Below, one piece after another: positions 29,326-42,300 of a DNA stretch of 64,000 nt (the first letter of the stretch is position 1; every line of letters starts with the position of its first letter). The DNA is from Mauremys mutica. Lineage: Eukaryota > Chordata > Testudines > Geoemydidae. The position numbers and the translations under genes were made by a program. The notes beneath the pieces were generated by a model, which saw nothing but the letters and a program-made list of their open reading frames with translations, was not told the DNA's origin and ran no database searches. The DNA lies in contig NC_059081.1 in assembly GCF_020497125.1 (NCBI RefSeq), forward strand, positions 12,699,105-12,763,104, given 5' to 3'.

Positions 29326-32109
29326 CTGGTGTAATATATACACTCTGACTAATGTCCCACAGTCACATTCAACACATGCTATAGCTTCTATATGGTGTTC
29401 AGAGCCTACATAGAGTGTAATGCAGTAATTCCAGATATTAATTCCATAACGCATATAACAGCTGACCACCTAATAACGGTTAGGTTTCTGGGCAGTTAGA
29501 TATAGCTGATATACATTTCTTTAATTTAAAAATATGTAGTGTAATGTATAATATTCATAAAAACTGTATATGCCTTTCCCTTACCCTTTGTATGTTGCTT
29601 GTCTTCTCAGATACCAAGCTCTCAGGACATAGACTATTTCCCTGTGCATGAGGTGCTGGTGGGTGTAAGTAAGCATGTGGACATTTCCAGCACACTGTAC
29701 TACCTGATTACAAATAAGAAGTAACAAAATAATAAGGTTGTCTAGGAGTCACAAAAAAGGCATTTATCCAAAGCATCTGAAAGAAATAGTCATGACTGTC
29801 TTGCAAAAAAGGTGTTTTGGGACACCTTTCCACCTGGGAATTCAAAAAATTTGCTATTTGGCCAAAGGATTGCCATCCTCCCCAAGACCAATAATGCAGA
29901 CAAAAAACACTCTCACCACACTCTCAAGAGTAAATAATTTGCTTTTAGGTTAAACTCAAACCCTTCAAGTTGTAAAAGTACTAAATACAATCTTACCTGA
30001 GCTGTTTGGTGATGCTGTTTCAAAACTCGACTTAACAGAAGGTCAGAGGCTCAGATTTTCAAAGCTGGCTGTCAGCCAGAATGAATATAAAATACCTTCC
30101 AGGCACCATAGTGCATCATCCCCACCACATAAGATGACTTGAGCTCCTAGTGCTGCCCCCTGCATGCTTTTCCCATGCTGAATGAAAACACTGTTTAATT
30201 AGTGTAGACCTTGAATAATACCACATTGCATAAAATGCACTGAATATTCATGTCAATCAACTAATTTGAGCTAGAAATACATTTTAATGTATTTAGTTCT
30301 TTGGATAAATCATCAACTTGTATATAAATACCAAGTCCGATGGGGTGTACATAGACCTCACACGGATAAGGAAGGTCCAAGACAGGCCCTCGGGGCTGCC
30401 TGGGCTAGCCCTCCCACCAAGGCCCTGTCAATCTTGTATAATAGGAAGGAGGCTTTTAAAAGGGAGGAAACGGCAGCCAGCTATTGTGGGGATGAGGAGG
30501 GAATTGCCCTAAGCAGCAGACTGCAGAAGTGACTCCTAAAGTCACAGAGGGAACTCCCAGCCAGGAGACCTTCACCCTGACCCTACTGAGAGTGCAGCGA
30601 ACTCCCATGGTAAGTCAGACACACTAAGCCTGACTCAGAAGCCCAGCCAGTGAGATTTCTCAAAACTCACTATGCAGGTGCTGGATCAATGGCAGCACTT
30701 TGGACTTTTCCCCATCTGACTTTTTGAGAGGCCCTGGGAATGGGAGTACCCTCAAATGTGTTGGGGTTTGTGACTTTTCTTTCGATCCCCCATCCGGAGA
30801 GACTTAAGAAGGCTCACAAAGAACAGCCCTTCCACGCCTCCTTGCCAGTAGTAAGGAACCAGGACCTCTGCTGGAACCACCCAGTGAAAATAACTGGGTG
30901 TGGTCAGGTTCTCCTATCATCTGTGGGAGGAACCACAGGGGACTCTGTTACACCAAGTTTTAATTCTAAAAATAAGACCTTTTGACCAAAGTACTGATTA
31001 TGGGTTGGTGGCATCTGCACCATAAGTAAGGTTCAGACTTGTTTTCCATCATAAGCCTTACTTTACCCCCAAAACAACTTTCAACTTCAAATATGGTATA
31101 CATGGTCTGTGGCATTAACATACTTTTTTTTAAAATTACATTAAAGGTAATTTAGACAACTCATTTTAAAGGTATTACAGGAGATTATGAAGTTTGCATG
31201 GGAGAAGAAGAAACCATGTGGTTTTCACAAGGTCCACAAAACAATCACCTAGCTTCCTCATGGCCTCCACACACCAACAGCATCCCTACCACATACACAC
31301 CCCTGCAACCCATCTGCTGCCCCAATGAAGATTCACACAGGACTAAAATTGGCAGGCTTGGCTTCTTATGCAAGGCCTAATCACCATTTTCTCCTAGAGG
31401 AAAGGTGACAACCTACCCTCCTATATAAATATATTAACAATCTCAAACAAAAATTGACTCAATACACACACACTGGATTCTACCAAAGTGGAATGAGATC
31501 ACATGCAGGTTGAAGGCCAATACTCCTCACACACTTCTAGAAAACAAGCAAGTGGTAATGGCCCAAATTCATTCAGAGATTTTGTTGCATTGGATTACAA
31601 TGGGGACTGATCATCACTTCTGAATCTAATAAATCATGTCCATGAAATAAATAATCACTTCACAGCAAGAAAAAACATTAGATTCTCTTTGCAAAATGAG
31701 TCAGCTAGGATATACCAAACTGCCAACTACCCTGAACAATTCTGTTACAGGGCAATTTTATGGACATAATGGTAGACAAGAAAACTGCTTTTTTCACATT
31801 CACTATACCTACCATGTGACTTTAGAAATGCTCAACGCTACAAATGATGCAACCTAAGAGCTTGACTTTTGCCACCCATCTCACTTGTCACAGGCTCTCA
31901 AGATAGCAAGGTGACCTGTGTTAAGAACCATCATAACAACGATCAAGAGCAGATGACAATCAGGATATCATAATAGGCCATCAACAGACAGGGCCACTGG
32001 CTGTAGCATATTTTCTCCTGGAGAACTCTGAAATCTATTTGGGTCCACTAGTGTCCCTGGTAGGATCTATGAAATCAGTCCTTCTTAACAGCAGCCACAA
32101 GCACATATT

Positions 32110-32400
32110 GTTCCAAAAGAACTGCCACACTGGATCAGAACATTGCTCCATCTAGTCCAATATCCTAGCCCCAACAGCGGCCAACATCAGGCATTTCTCA
32201 GAAAGGTGCATAATGTGCATAATGTGCCCGGTGAAGGTTTCATTCTAATCCCTAATGGTTAGACATTGTCTTAAATCCTGAAACATGAGGTTCTCTCTCT
32301 TACAAAAAGAGTATCAAAAATCTGGGTAGTTTGTTACCCATATAAACATTCAGTCCCTCTTTGAAACTTGTTAAATTCTTGGCCTCAATGACACTCCATA
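32110..32400 (-). mobile_element. Old CR1 3' UTR fragment
   Basis: On the plus strand, CACACTGGATCAGAACATTG then CATCTAGTCCAATATCCT match the inverted CR1 3' UTR block also seen at 35795-35840, with many substitutions. No coding part is recognised. Confidence 0.7.
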
Positions 32401-33813
32401 TTTGTTTTTCCTAGGATCAGTATGTTGTAAGCAAAATCCATACATTTTACCATCCTACCACTGTGAAACTTGCAAAAGACAGCACAATGGCAGCAAAGGC
32501 TGCTCTAGTCCCTCCCACATAACCTACAGATCTCAATCTTTCTCCAAGCAGCTTAGTAACAGCACCTCTTCCCCTATAATTTTTGAATATTTGCAACACT
32601 CAATGAACAAAACCCTAGGCCAGTGATCTCCATGAGTTTGGGATAAAGAAAAGGAGGAGGAGGCAGTCTAGGGACATTGGCAAAAGAATGATGGGTCAGA
32701 GTCGGACCAGACAATCATACAGTATACTGGCAAATGAAGAGCCAATATGTAACCCACTTACTATATCTGTGGCAGAAACAGATCAGAGAGGGCAAGGGAA
32801 TTGAGGATTACTAGGTACAGGAGTAAGTTATACTTGTCTGGAGTACACCAGAACTTTCCAACCCTCAACTCCAATTCTTGCAAAAATATAAATGTATTTG
32901 ACATTTCTGAAAAACAGCCGTTTAGAAGTGTACACCATTCTGATAGTGTAAAAAAGGTTTGTCTTCCCTTTCTTAAATATTTAGTGAATGCACAACTACA
33001 TCACATCTGCCAGCTAACAATCTTCTTCACTCCACCTCTTTCAATAATGTAATATTATCCAATCACGATGTTACTTTTACTGTAAACTGTTCTATTTGAC
33101 AATTTTTTTATATTCTATTTTGGGAAACATCAGTAGTAAAAAGTTAATACAGACATTGTGGAATATTACAAGAGCATTAAGATAATCTTTGCAATTTTTA
33201 AGAATGGGCATATTTTTACCTTATGTGTATGCAGCTTTGTTCTAAAATTGCATATAGCCTCCCACTTTAGAGAGTTTATCCATACAGTCATTACAACAAC
33301 TTTATGCATTATTAAAATAACTTGCTATTGCAAGGAATTATTTTTACAGTCATTTTACATGCTTCTTGATTTTTCAGTGCTAGAGATATAGACAGTTTAT
33401 ACTTGATAGGCTGCTCACAAATTATATCCTTCTGCTGTTTGCAGGTTGGATCTTCTGCCCACACAGATTTCATTTTATCATCAGACTATTTAATTCTGCA
33501 CTTATAAAAATGTCATCCAAGCCATAAAAGAAGAATCAGACCGCACTGTCTTAAAAGTTCTCTGTACAAATTGTGACAAGATGCAGATACTGTAATACTA
33601 AACTGTCAATAAAAGCAGTTCAGAAGACTAGCTCCAAAATCAGACCAATACATACAGGATATACAGTTAAACAACAATTTCCCACATTATTTTTCCAAAA
33701 CTCAATAAAATGCTGAAGGCATATTTAAACCTAAATATATTTCATCACTAGTAAAAATTGCTACTTATATTGTAAATTATATTGTACTCCTGAACATAAG
33801 AAAAATCTGACTA

Positions 33814-36800
33814 CAGTACTGGATTTACCATGGCACCAATGGCGCCATAGTGCCGGGCCCAAGCTCAGAAGGGGGCCCATAACACTCACTTCCTCCCCTC
33901 TCGCAGCGGTGCAGAAGCAGAGCGTTGGAGCAGCAGGGATCCAGCATGGGAGCTGAAAACCCAAGGGGCCCTGGGAGCTGTAGTTCCTTGGCCAGCTCCC
34001 TGCCTAGAGAGCCGGCCCTGGAGCAGGGAAGGAACTACATTTCCCAGCATTCCCTTGGCTGCTATCAACAAGAAAGGGAGGGGGAAAGAGTAGGGAAGCT
34101 AAGACCCCATGTGCTGCAGCTTGCTGTGAATGGAGAGCTGGCTGCTAGAAGGGGGTGGCCCTGTGAATGGGGAACAAGTATGCCCAAGGAGTAGAAGGCT
34201 TTGGCCCAGATATCACCCTCAGAAGACTTCCCCAGACTGGATATGGGATGCTAGTGTGACCTCGCCTGGCAGCCCCCAAAGAAGGAACTGGGTAAAATGA
34301 ATGGACAATGCACCTCTCTATCTGAAGCCTAGCAAGGGAGGTATTGGGATACCACCTGGAGAAGTGAAAATGAAAAGTAAGAGAGGAGAGACTCTACTGG
34401 AGGACCTGGACAGCTTTAGGTACAGTACCAGGCATGTAGGAGGATTTCCACATCTGAGCCATGGAAGCAGAAACTGACTTTTCCTTTCCAGATTTATCCA
34501 ATATTAAGAAAGGGAATCTAGCACATGCCTTCCTGATTTGAACACTCTCAAAATTCAGGAGCGCTCAAGATCAATTGGGCAGCTGTTACCTCATTTCTCC
34601 CAAATCAAATATACTGATCCACTGTAATTTGGTGTAGAAAAAGTAGGATAAAATTGAGCAACAAATGCTGGGGTCTTCCCTCTGCTAACAAGGACTGGAA
34701 TTGCTATTTTCAACAGCCAGTGCCATTTTTTTTAGTTTTGTTTGTTTAAAAAGAAGACAGTAATATTGCACTGGCAAATTCCCCATAGCAAAGAAGAGTG
34801 GAAGAAAAGAATAACAAAGGCACCTCAACTTTTCCTCATTTATGTAGGACAGTCTTATAATATGGATCCAGATATCCTCCAATCACGCAAGCTGAAAATT
34901 GTTCCACTTGCCTGCAGCTCTGTAACCGTGCAGGAACCAATCCTGTGCGTGTTCTGTGCACATACAAAATTCCTACTTTGGAATTCAGAAGTGCCTTGCT
35001 TTTGTAACCATACTACCTGATATGTTCATCCCTTGTAAGCTAAACAGGTTTACATTTAGTAATTGGGCAGGAGGCCCAACAGAAAAAGTTAGGTGCTGTA
35101 GGAGGTATTGCTTATTCACTAGTTAATGTGAGACCTTCCTAATACAATAGTAAACCAGTGCAGCATAGAATACACTTTGCTCCTAGAGTCTAGAATAGGG
35201 TCCTTTGCTTCTATACGCAGTCCATTAAAGACAATGAAAAGACTCCCACTCACTTCAACAGGCTTTGGACAGGACTGGTTATACACAGGGTAACTCCACT
35301 GTCTTCACAGGGTCCTGGTCCCACAGCAGAGGGGGGCCATGTGAGCTTGTTGCAGAGCCGCTGCTCAGGGATGTGAACCTCCTGGCACTCCAGCCTCCAA
35401 AATCATTCAGGCTGTACTTTCTGCTTGACTATCTGCTAGCAGAGGGGTGAGTGGGAATTGGTGGTCTCCGCTGCAGGTGATGGGCAACTCAGGTACTTAA
35501 AGCCATGGCCTAAAGGAGGGAAGCACCTAACTCGAGTCTGCAGCTGCCTAGGGCCAGCGCTGAGAATTTAGAACCCCTAGTGCCACCACTGCAAGGTTCA
35601 TGGATGCTCAGCCTTGGGCTTGTCACCCCTCCCTTGCTAGCAGCTGCAGCTCTCTAAGGCTGGCCCATGGCTGTAGTCTGAGAAGCTGCAGGTGGCTCTG
35701 TGACTACAGGGGGAGGATAAAGAAACTGGAATTAATCTCAAGGAACAGAGGTCACTTATAGGAAAGGAATGTCATGGGGAACATAAGAATGGCCATACTG
35801 GGTCAGACCAAAGGTCCATCAAGCCCAGTATCCTGTCCTCTGACAATGGCCAATGGCAGGTGCCCCAAAGGGAATGAACAGAGACGTTATCAAGTGATCC
35901 ATGCCCTGTCACCCAATCCCAGCTTCTGGCAAACAGAGGCTAGGGACAACATTCCTACCCATCCTGGCTAATAGCTATTGATGGACCTATCTTCCATGAA
36001 TCTATCTAGCTCCCTTTTGAACCCCGTTATAGTACTGGCCTTCACAACACCCTCTGGCAAGGAGTTCCAGAGGTTGACAATGCGTTGTGTGAAAAAATAC
36101 TTGCTTGTGTTTGTTTTAAACCTGTTACGTATTAACTTCATTTGGTGGCCCCTTGTTCTTGTATTATGAGAAGGAGTAAATAACATTTCGTTATTTACCT
36201 TCCCTATACCACTCGTGATTTTATAGACCTCTATCATATCTCCCCTTAGTTGCCTCTTTTCCAAGCTGAAAAGTCCCAGTCTTATTAATCTCTCCTCATA
36301 TGGAAGCCGTTCTATACCCCTAATCATTTTTGTTGCCCTTTTCTGAACCTCTTCCAATTCCAACTGGAGCAGGGAAAGAGGAAGCAGATCAGGCTTGCAG
36401 GGGGAGAATGCTAGGGAGCATGTCCAAGGTAACAGGGAAACAAGCATAGGGAGAGATGGAGGTGACCAAGTAGTGGATGGGAGCAGAGGGAGAAAGGCTG
36501 GTGACTTCAGGTTCCCAGGGGCTAAGTCCTCATTTGGGAAAATGGTGTTTGCAAGTGGCTTGCTCAAATGGCAGAATGAGTGCTGAGGAAGGGATTTGGC
36601 AGAACTGATCAGATATCTGCTGGCTGTGCAACTTTATTGACCTGAGACCAGAACCACATACAGTGACTGCTGACATGGGGTTGTACTGGAGACATGGCTA
36701 CAGAAGATCGGAATAAGGAAGGAGATAAATCTGTGGGGAGTTTCCCCTGATCACTGTGAAATTACTGCTTACTATGGACACTGGTAAACCCACATTTATA

Positions 36801-37050
36801 TACAGCTTAATGAGAAAAACTGGGGGCTGAGGGTGCTGTGTGTGGCAATGCATCTAGTCACGCAGAGGTGTGTGATCAAAATGAAAAATGTCTCTGAGAT
36901 TCAGGACCAGGTAGTAGATAATGTTTTCACTTCTTACTATGGCACCAATAGCACTGCCACACCAGGCCCACACTTGGAGCCCACAATGACTACATGGGGG
37001 CCCACAAATATGTTTGGCACCAGGGCCCACAAAAGGTTAATCCAGCCCTG
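33814..37050. mobile_element. hAT-like DNA element, 3.2 kb, carrying a CR1 insertion
   Basis: Terminal inverted repeats: the left end begins CAGTACTGGATTTACCATGG and the right end, inverted, begins CAGGGCTGGATTAACCTTTT; both then share GGGCCC-rich blocks near 33855-33880 and 36965-37030. The 8-bp duplication TCTGACTA (33806-33813) and TCTGACAA (37051-37058) has one mismatch. About 590 bases are the inserted CR1. No transposase domain is recognised in the remaining 2.6 kb, so it is non-autonomous or decayed. Confidence 0.8.
35781..36366 (-). mobile_element. CR1 LINE 3' end with open reverse-transcriptase tail
   Basis: The minus strand encodes an unbroken stretch of about 130 codons ending at 35968, with the CR1 reverse-transcriptase C-terminal landmarks [11 protein letters not shown], [20 protein letters not shown] sequence, [21 protein letters not shown] and FKRELDRF. 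It is followed by the CR1 3' UTR (on the plus strand GGCCATACTGGGTCAGACCA). It is 5'-truncated, as CR1 copies usually are. The intact frame makes it one of the youngest LINE copies here. It sits inside the hAT-like element 33814-37050. Confidence 0.93.
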
Positions 37051-38386
37051 TCTGACAATATCCTAAGCATAAATGCTAAAAAAATAGGAATTTTAGAGCA
37101 AAAGTACTATCTGATTTTTTTTTTTAATAGATAATTCCAGACATTGTGTAGATTGGGTTACCAGAATCATTTCAATACAATTAAAATGTCATTAGAAATA
37201 TATGCGTATGTAGATCTATCACTCTGCATGATATACTTCTCAGTGCATTTCCAAAGGAAGGTAAATCTTCTTTCTGCACATTTAAAAAAAATATTAAAAA
37301 AAAAAAATCAAGACACACACCAAGCAATATGAGAAAATAATTTTAAGTTTTTCTGATATATTATTTGAACTGCTGACTACATATGAAAAAATCTCATTAT
37401 GCAGTCTATTCAAGATCACATTTTTTAATCACAAATCCTATTGTAATAGTCTTTGAATATGTTATTTCATATTGTGTACTACATGTAAGTAAGATATGTT
37501 CAAGCGGTATGTTAATTATTGCACGTGTAGCTTAAAGCATTGTTGCTAATATATAAAAGGACACTCTGCTATATAAATATGAAGATTAAAAAACCCTAAA
37601 AATAATTGAATGTTTAGAATGTATATATAGTACTAATGAGCTAAACAGATGGGATAGTGTTTTTAACTTCACTGGAAAGTACTAAAATAAAGTAACTGAC
37701 AGAATCTGTGTAACTGAAGATAAATGTTGTGAAAAACTCTCTAATAAGAGTGCTCACTCCAGAGTTAATAGCTGGAGCCAATGGTTTGTGCCTTGCTGAC
37801 AGTCCATGTCCTGTCAACAGTTAACTTTCTGCTCTTTAGGGACATCAAGCAATTTGTATGTGGGGATTCATTTGTTCAAAGGTCTTTATCTGTATTTCAG
37901 TATGTCCATGTGGAGACTCAGTAGCTTCAGCGTCCACCTACACAGATCAGACTGCATGCTAAAGGCCTTAGTCTATTCTCCAATCACTATGTGGCGATTT
38001 GAGAAGGCAGCTTTCATTAAAACGTCTAGTCAAATGAAAAACGTAACAATTTAGATGATTTCAACTAAAATAATTTAATTTGCTGATTTAATTTTAGCCC
38101 TTCACTCAGTTTGAACAATACAAATAGACATGTCAGTTTCACTTTCAGGTTCTCCTGAACAATGCTAACCAGCAAACATTGCAGGATAATGTTTAAACCC
38201 AAAGAGAAAACTTGTAATTTATTTATGTATCTTTAATGTCACAAAAACACGTCTCTTAATATTAAAGGGGGAGGTTGCATTTTTTAAAACCAAAACTAAA
38301 TTAAGCCTAATCTATCTGACAATATTTCTGACAAACTGGAATTAGGAGCCCATTCCTGCAAGCTACTCTAAGCATGCACAGCCTAA

Positions 38387-38701
38387 GGGCTTTTCTACAA
38401 AGGGACACTCAAACTTGTGGACACAGTGCAGCAGTGCGCATTACCAGGGTGTGTAAACTGCAGAATGCTTAATGTATTGCATTCTAACTGCCTCGTGTAG
38501 ACCTTCCTGACACGCTCTAAAGGGTACCAAGCGTGCACTGACAGTCTTGTTTGAAACAGCACTACATTGACACACACTAGGAACCTTTTACAATGTGTCA
38601 GCAGGGTCTACACAGAACAGTTGGCATGCAACACATTAGAGCACTGTACAATTTGCATACACCCTTTTGGTGAGCACTGCCACACCATGTAGACAAACCC
38701 T
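38387..38701. mobile_element. MITE-like element
   Basis: Starts GGGCTTTTCTACAAAGGGA and ends CATGTAGACAAACCCT, an imperfect terminal inverted repeat of the 'gtctaca' type common in turtle DNA. No duplication could be fixed. Confidence 0.55.
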
Positions 38702-38702
38702 C

Positions 38703-39211
38703 AGGAAAGTTAAGGTGAATCAACTAAAAGTGTGAGGTTCATGTACATAAGTCCTGGTCTACACCTAAAACTTAGGTTGACCTAGCTACATCACTAAGGG
38801 CTGTGAAAAATGTCACATCCTGTGCGACCTAGTCAGGTCAACCTACCCCCCACTGTAAATGCAGCTAGGTCAACGGAAGAATTCTTCCATGAACCTAGCT
38901 AAAGCATCAGAATGGGGGGAATTTACTATAGAGATGGAAAAACCACTTCCCTCACTATAGTAGGTGTCCACATTACAGCAGCATAGCTGCAGCACCGCAG
39001 TTGTGCTACTGTAGCACTTGAAGTGTAGACATAATCCTAAATTAAATCATTTTAACCCCCGTGTGGATGCTTTCATTCAGGACTAGGTGGTCTTAGTTCA
39101 TTATAATTTAAAACCATTTTACTCTTGAGTAGGAGCCTCCATATGGGAGTTTAACACCCTGATTTATGCACACTGACTTCAAATCTCTAACTGATTCACC
39201 TTAACTTTCCT
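38703..39211. repeat. Perfect 20-bp inverted repeat flanking a MITE
   Basis: AGGAAAGTTAAGGTGAATCA at 38703-38722 is exactly repeated in inverse orientation at 39192-39211. They probably mark the ends of an older element into which 38748-39035 inserted. Confidence 0.75.
38748..39035. mobile_element. MITE-like element with internal palindromes
   Basis: Begins CCTGGTCTACACCTAAAACT and ends CTTGAAGTGTAGACAT. It contains inverted TAGGTTGACCTAGCTA / TAGTCAGGTCAACCTA blocks. Confidence 0.55.
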
Positions 39212-40469
39212 AAGTGCCCTAAGTACATAAATGTTTCCACTGGAGATATTTACAATGGAACAATAGCACACTTAATATTCTTCTTCACAGGGGAATAAAA
39301 CTACAAAAGATCCTTGCCACCATAGACATAATTAATTACCAGTAGAAGGCAAAATGTCAACCCTGTCCAGGATTTTTCCAAAACACTAAAAAATGGTGAC
39401 TGATCACATTTTCATCCCCAAAACTCTTTTAGGGTTTTGAAACTTAGTCTAAACTGACTGAACTCACAATTGAAAACTTTAATTCCACCATTTCCAAATT
39501 TACATCACCAAATCTGTGGTGCACAGTCCTGTCCATGAGCTGTCAACTCAGTTCTTTTATATTTGAGTTCATAATATTTCACTGGGTCAAAGTATGTCCA
39601 TAATATTGTCTTAAAACATCACTAATGTTGTCACAGAAGTTCACAAATTAGAAGCAGCAGTTTTCAACTTCAATAGATTTAGAATGCCATTTTCCCTCCA
39701 GAATAAAGTGCTAATATTTAGAGACTTATAAACTGACAATATCATTATCTGTTATATTAGAGACTTTCCATCAAAATTAATGTATTTCTAAGTGTTTACA
39801 GGATCGGGACTTAAATTTGGAATAGGGTAGAAATTAAATACAAGACAATAAAGCAATCAAGAACCACACCAGAAATATATATTACATATACACTTGTTAT
39901 CCCAGACTTTTGCCTGAGGGGGTGAGGGCAGAAAATGTGAATGCTACGTTGTATAGTCAAATACAGGAGACTAGTCTCTTTATTTTGTTTTTAAGTTATA
40001 TTGGCCAAATAACTGTATTTTTTTATAATTTCTAAATATGCTCAGACACAACTATGAAGAAAACACTTTTAAAAAATCAGTAACAAAAAATACAATTATT
40101 ATAATTAAACAGTCCCTGTTTCTTGTTTGTTTTAATACATAAATATTCTGCAATACTTCTTGATAAAAACCCATGATAGGGATTTTTATGGTGGGGAGGA
40201 CTGACTTAGTAAAGCTGATCTTGAGGAGTTTTCCTCTAACCATTCCTGGGAGATCAGCATTTGTCCCTGCTGTGAAACCAACAGGATTCCAAACCAGAGA
40301 CGTCAAATTCCACTAGATCCACAGAAGACTATGTCTGAGAGGCTGTGGGCCCCCCGGCACTGTCCAGGCTTCCCTCAATGACAGCTGTCCCTGGAAGCAT
40401 GCATGAATACCACAGGATGCCAAGGGAATACAGAAAAGTTAATGCAGCCTGAAGGGGCATACACTTTTT

Positions 40470-40610
40470 TTGTAAATTGAAGCATTTTAAGGCTAGAAGG
40501 GACCATTAGATCTTCTAGTCTGACCTCCAGTATAACATGACACCCTGCAGGAAGTGGGATAGGATGATACCATTCCTCAACATCTTTTACCTCCTCAGGC
40601 AAGGATCTCC
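40470..40610 (-). mobile_element. CR1-like LINE 3' UTR fragment
   Basis: The plus strand has AAGGCTAGAAGGGACCATTA then TCTAGTCTGACCTCCAGTAT, the same tail motif as at 7251-7330 and 61580-61620. Confidence 0.55.
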
Positions 40611-41479
40611 AAACCTAGGGAGGGGAAGTGTAGGGACCGTGCTTCCCACAAGCAAAGGAGTAGATCTGAACATGGATGATCCACTGTGTTCAGAGAGCTC
40701 AAGCTCCAGGTACATACTCCTGGAGACTTTGAAAAGTAATGTTAAAGTTTGTACTTGGGCTCAGCCTTAATCTAGCACATTAAAGGGAATCTTTATTTGT
40801 TTGTATTTTAATAAAAAAAGTTTCATTTTATGTAGTTTGCCTTTCCAATAATCTTTTTTTCAATGTGTTGTGAAACCACCATCTCCCTCAGTCTCATCTT
40901 AAACTTCTAGCTTTCCAGAATCACATACATTTTACTTTATGATCCATGGCCATATTCTAGGTGGGGTTGAGAAACAAACTTAAAAGTTTGCTCACTGGAT
41001 TCTATGTATAATAATACTTTACATCATTATACAACATTCTCAATTAAAGAACTCAAGAAGGTTTATGAAATTGGAAAAGGTTAGCTAAACAGAATACATT
41101 ATATTTGCAACATTGATGTCTAGCCCATGTCTATGCACCGTTAAAGAAAAAGACTCACTATTGTGCTAATCCAAACTAAGATCTGACAGCGGTACTGGGG
41201 GGAGTTTAAATCGCAATTAAATACCCGTCACAACTCCGCCACCCCTTTTTTCTCTCTCTTGTGTGAGGACTTCCAAGCAAGCACTTGTTAGCAGCTCCTG
41301 ACACTAGAGAGACCACTCGCAAAGCTGCCAAGAAAGGGGGGGGGCGCATTGGAAGATTAAATCCCCAAATCAGCAGCTCCCCTTCCCGAGAACAATAGAC
41401 AGTGAGGGGAGGGGGGTGTCTCTAGGTCTGTCTGCCTGTCTCCATATCCCCGAATCTCACTCCTCCGTCTTTGTCCGTC

Positions 41480-42300
41480 AGTCCCCCAAGTGCGAGCCCG
41501 GCTCGCGGCGGAGCAGCAGCCCAGCAGCTCTCACTCCACCTCCTACCCCGAACTCAGACTCCGGCAGGGAAAGCCCCGAGCGCAGCCCGCATCAAGCGGG
41601 GGGGGGGGGGGGGAGCGGAAGGAAGCTCCCCTCACATTCACCCTCCACAGCAACAAAAGGGGGTGGAAGCCTCCTCGCCCCCCCTCCTCCTTCTTCCTCT
41701 TCCTCCTCAGGCTCCGGCCTCGCCAGCCCCGCGGGGGCTCCGGCCTCCCCCGCCCCGCTCGCGGTTCCGCAGAGCCTCTGGGCCGCTTGGCCCGCAGCGC
41801 CGCGCACAGGGAGCGGCGAGGCCCAGCTCCTCTCCCTCCCTCCCCCTCCCTGTGCGTGCGCGGCCGGGCCGACCCAGCTGCCCCGCGCCCCGGGGCTTAC
41901 CGGCCGCGGCGCTGCGAGGGGAAGGCGGGAGCGGCGCTCAGAGTCCCCGGGCCGCTGCCCCGGGCATGGCGGGCCCTGAGGGAAAGTTCGGCGGCGGCGA
42001 AGGCTCCTTCCTGCTCGGCGGCTCGAGGAGCGCAGCAGCGTCGGCCTCCTCCTGGCGGTGACAGCGACAGGCCGGCCAGAGCGCCGCCGCGCCGCGGTGC
42101 AGGCTGGGAAACCGCCGGGAGGACCCGCAGCCGCCCAGGCGCCGGAGCCCTGGGAGTCGCCGGGGAGAGCCGCGGACGGAGCCTCGGCTGCCTGCTGGGG
42201 CGCGCGGGAACCTCGGCGCTGCGGGGGAACGGGGGCTGGGGAGCGGCGGAATGGAGGCAGCTGGGGCCTGAGGAACCGGCCGCCTTGGGCCATGCGGGTA
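41480..42300. promoter_or_regulatory. CpG island promoter of ZNF148
   Basis: About 820 bases, very GC-rich and dense in CpG, in a window that is otherwise mostly AT-rich. No TATA box is seen at a plausible distance. A poly-G run at about 41598-41613 marks the left edge, and a G-rich minisatellite begins at the right edge. Long open frames on both strands here are by-products of high GC. The minus-strand donor after 41901 ties the island to ZNF148; a divergent plus-strand transcript is possible but unsupported. Confidence 0.85.
41901..42290 (-). other. ZNF148: Predicted untranslated first exon of ZNF148
   Basis: Inside the CpG island the minus strand has a strong splice donor, CGGCCG|GTAAGCC, with the exon ending at base 41901. 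The coding start lies in a separate exon 25 kb downstream with a 16-base leader, so at least one upstream non-coding exon is required. GC-rich sequence without TATA fits a housekeeping-type first exon. The right-hand border is only a guess at the transcription start; extra untranslated exons in the big intron are possible and I could not recognise them. Confidence 0.6.

Larger units (their letters stand above)
16784..41900. other. Large first intron of ZNF148
   Basis: About 25 kb between the untranslated and first coding exons. Contains the elements listed at 20065-40610. Unassigned stretches: 17020-19420 and 37060-38380 (nothing seen), 19700-20060 (GC-rich, unnamed repeat-like), 22220-24000 (nothing clear), 25000-27000 (25420-25570 and 25950-26350 look like old dispersed repeats), 27800-29040 and 29330-32100 (nothing clear), 32400-33810 and 39220-40460 (AT-rich, nothing seen). 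Confidence 0.6.
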
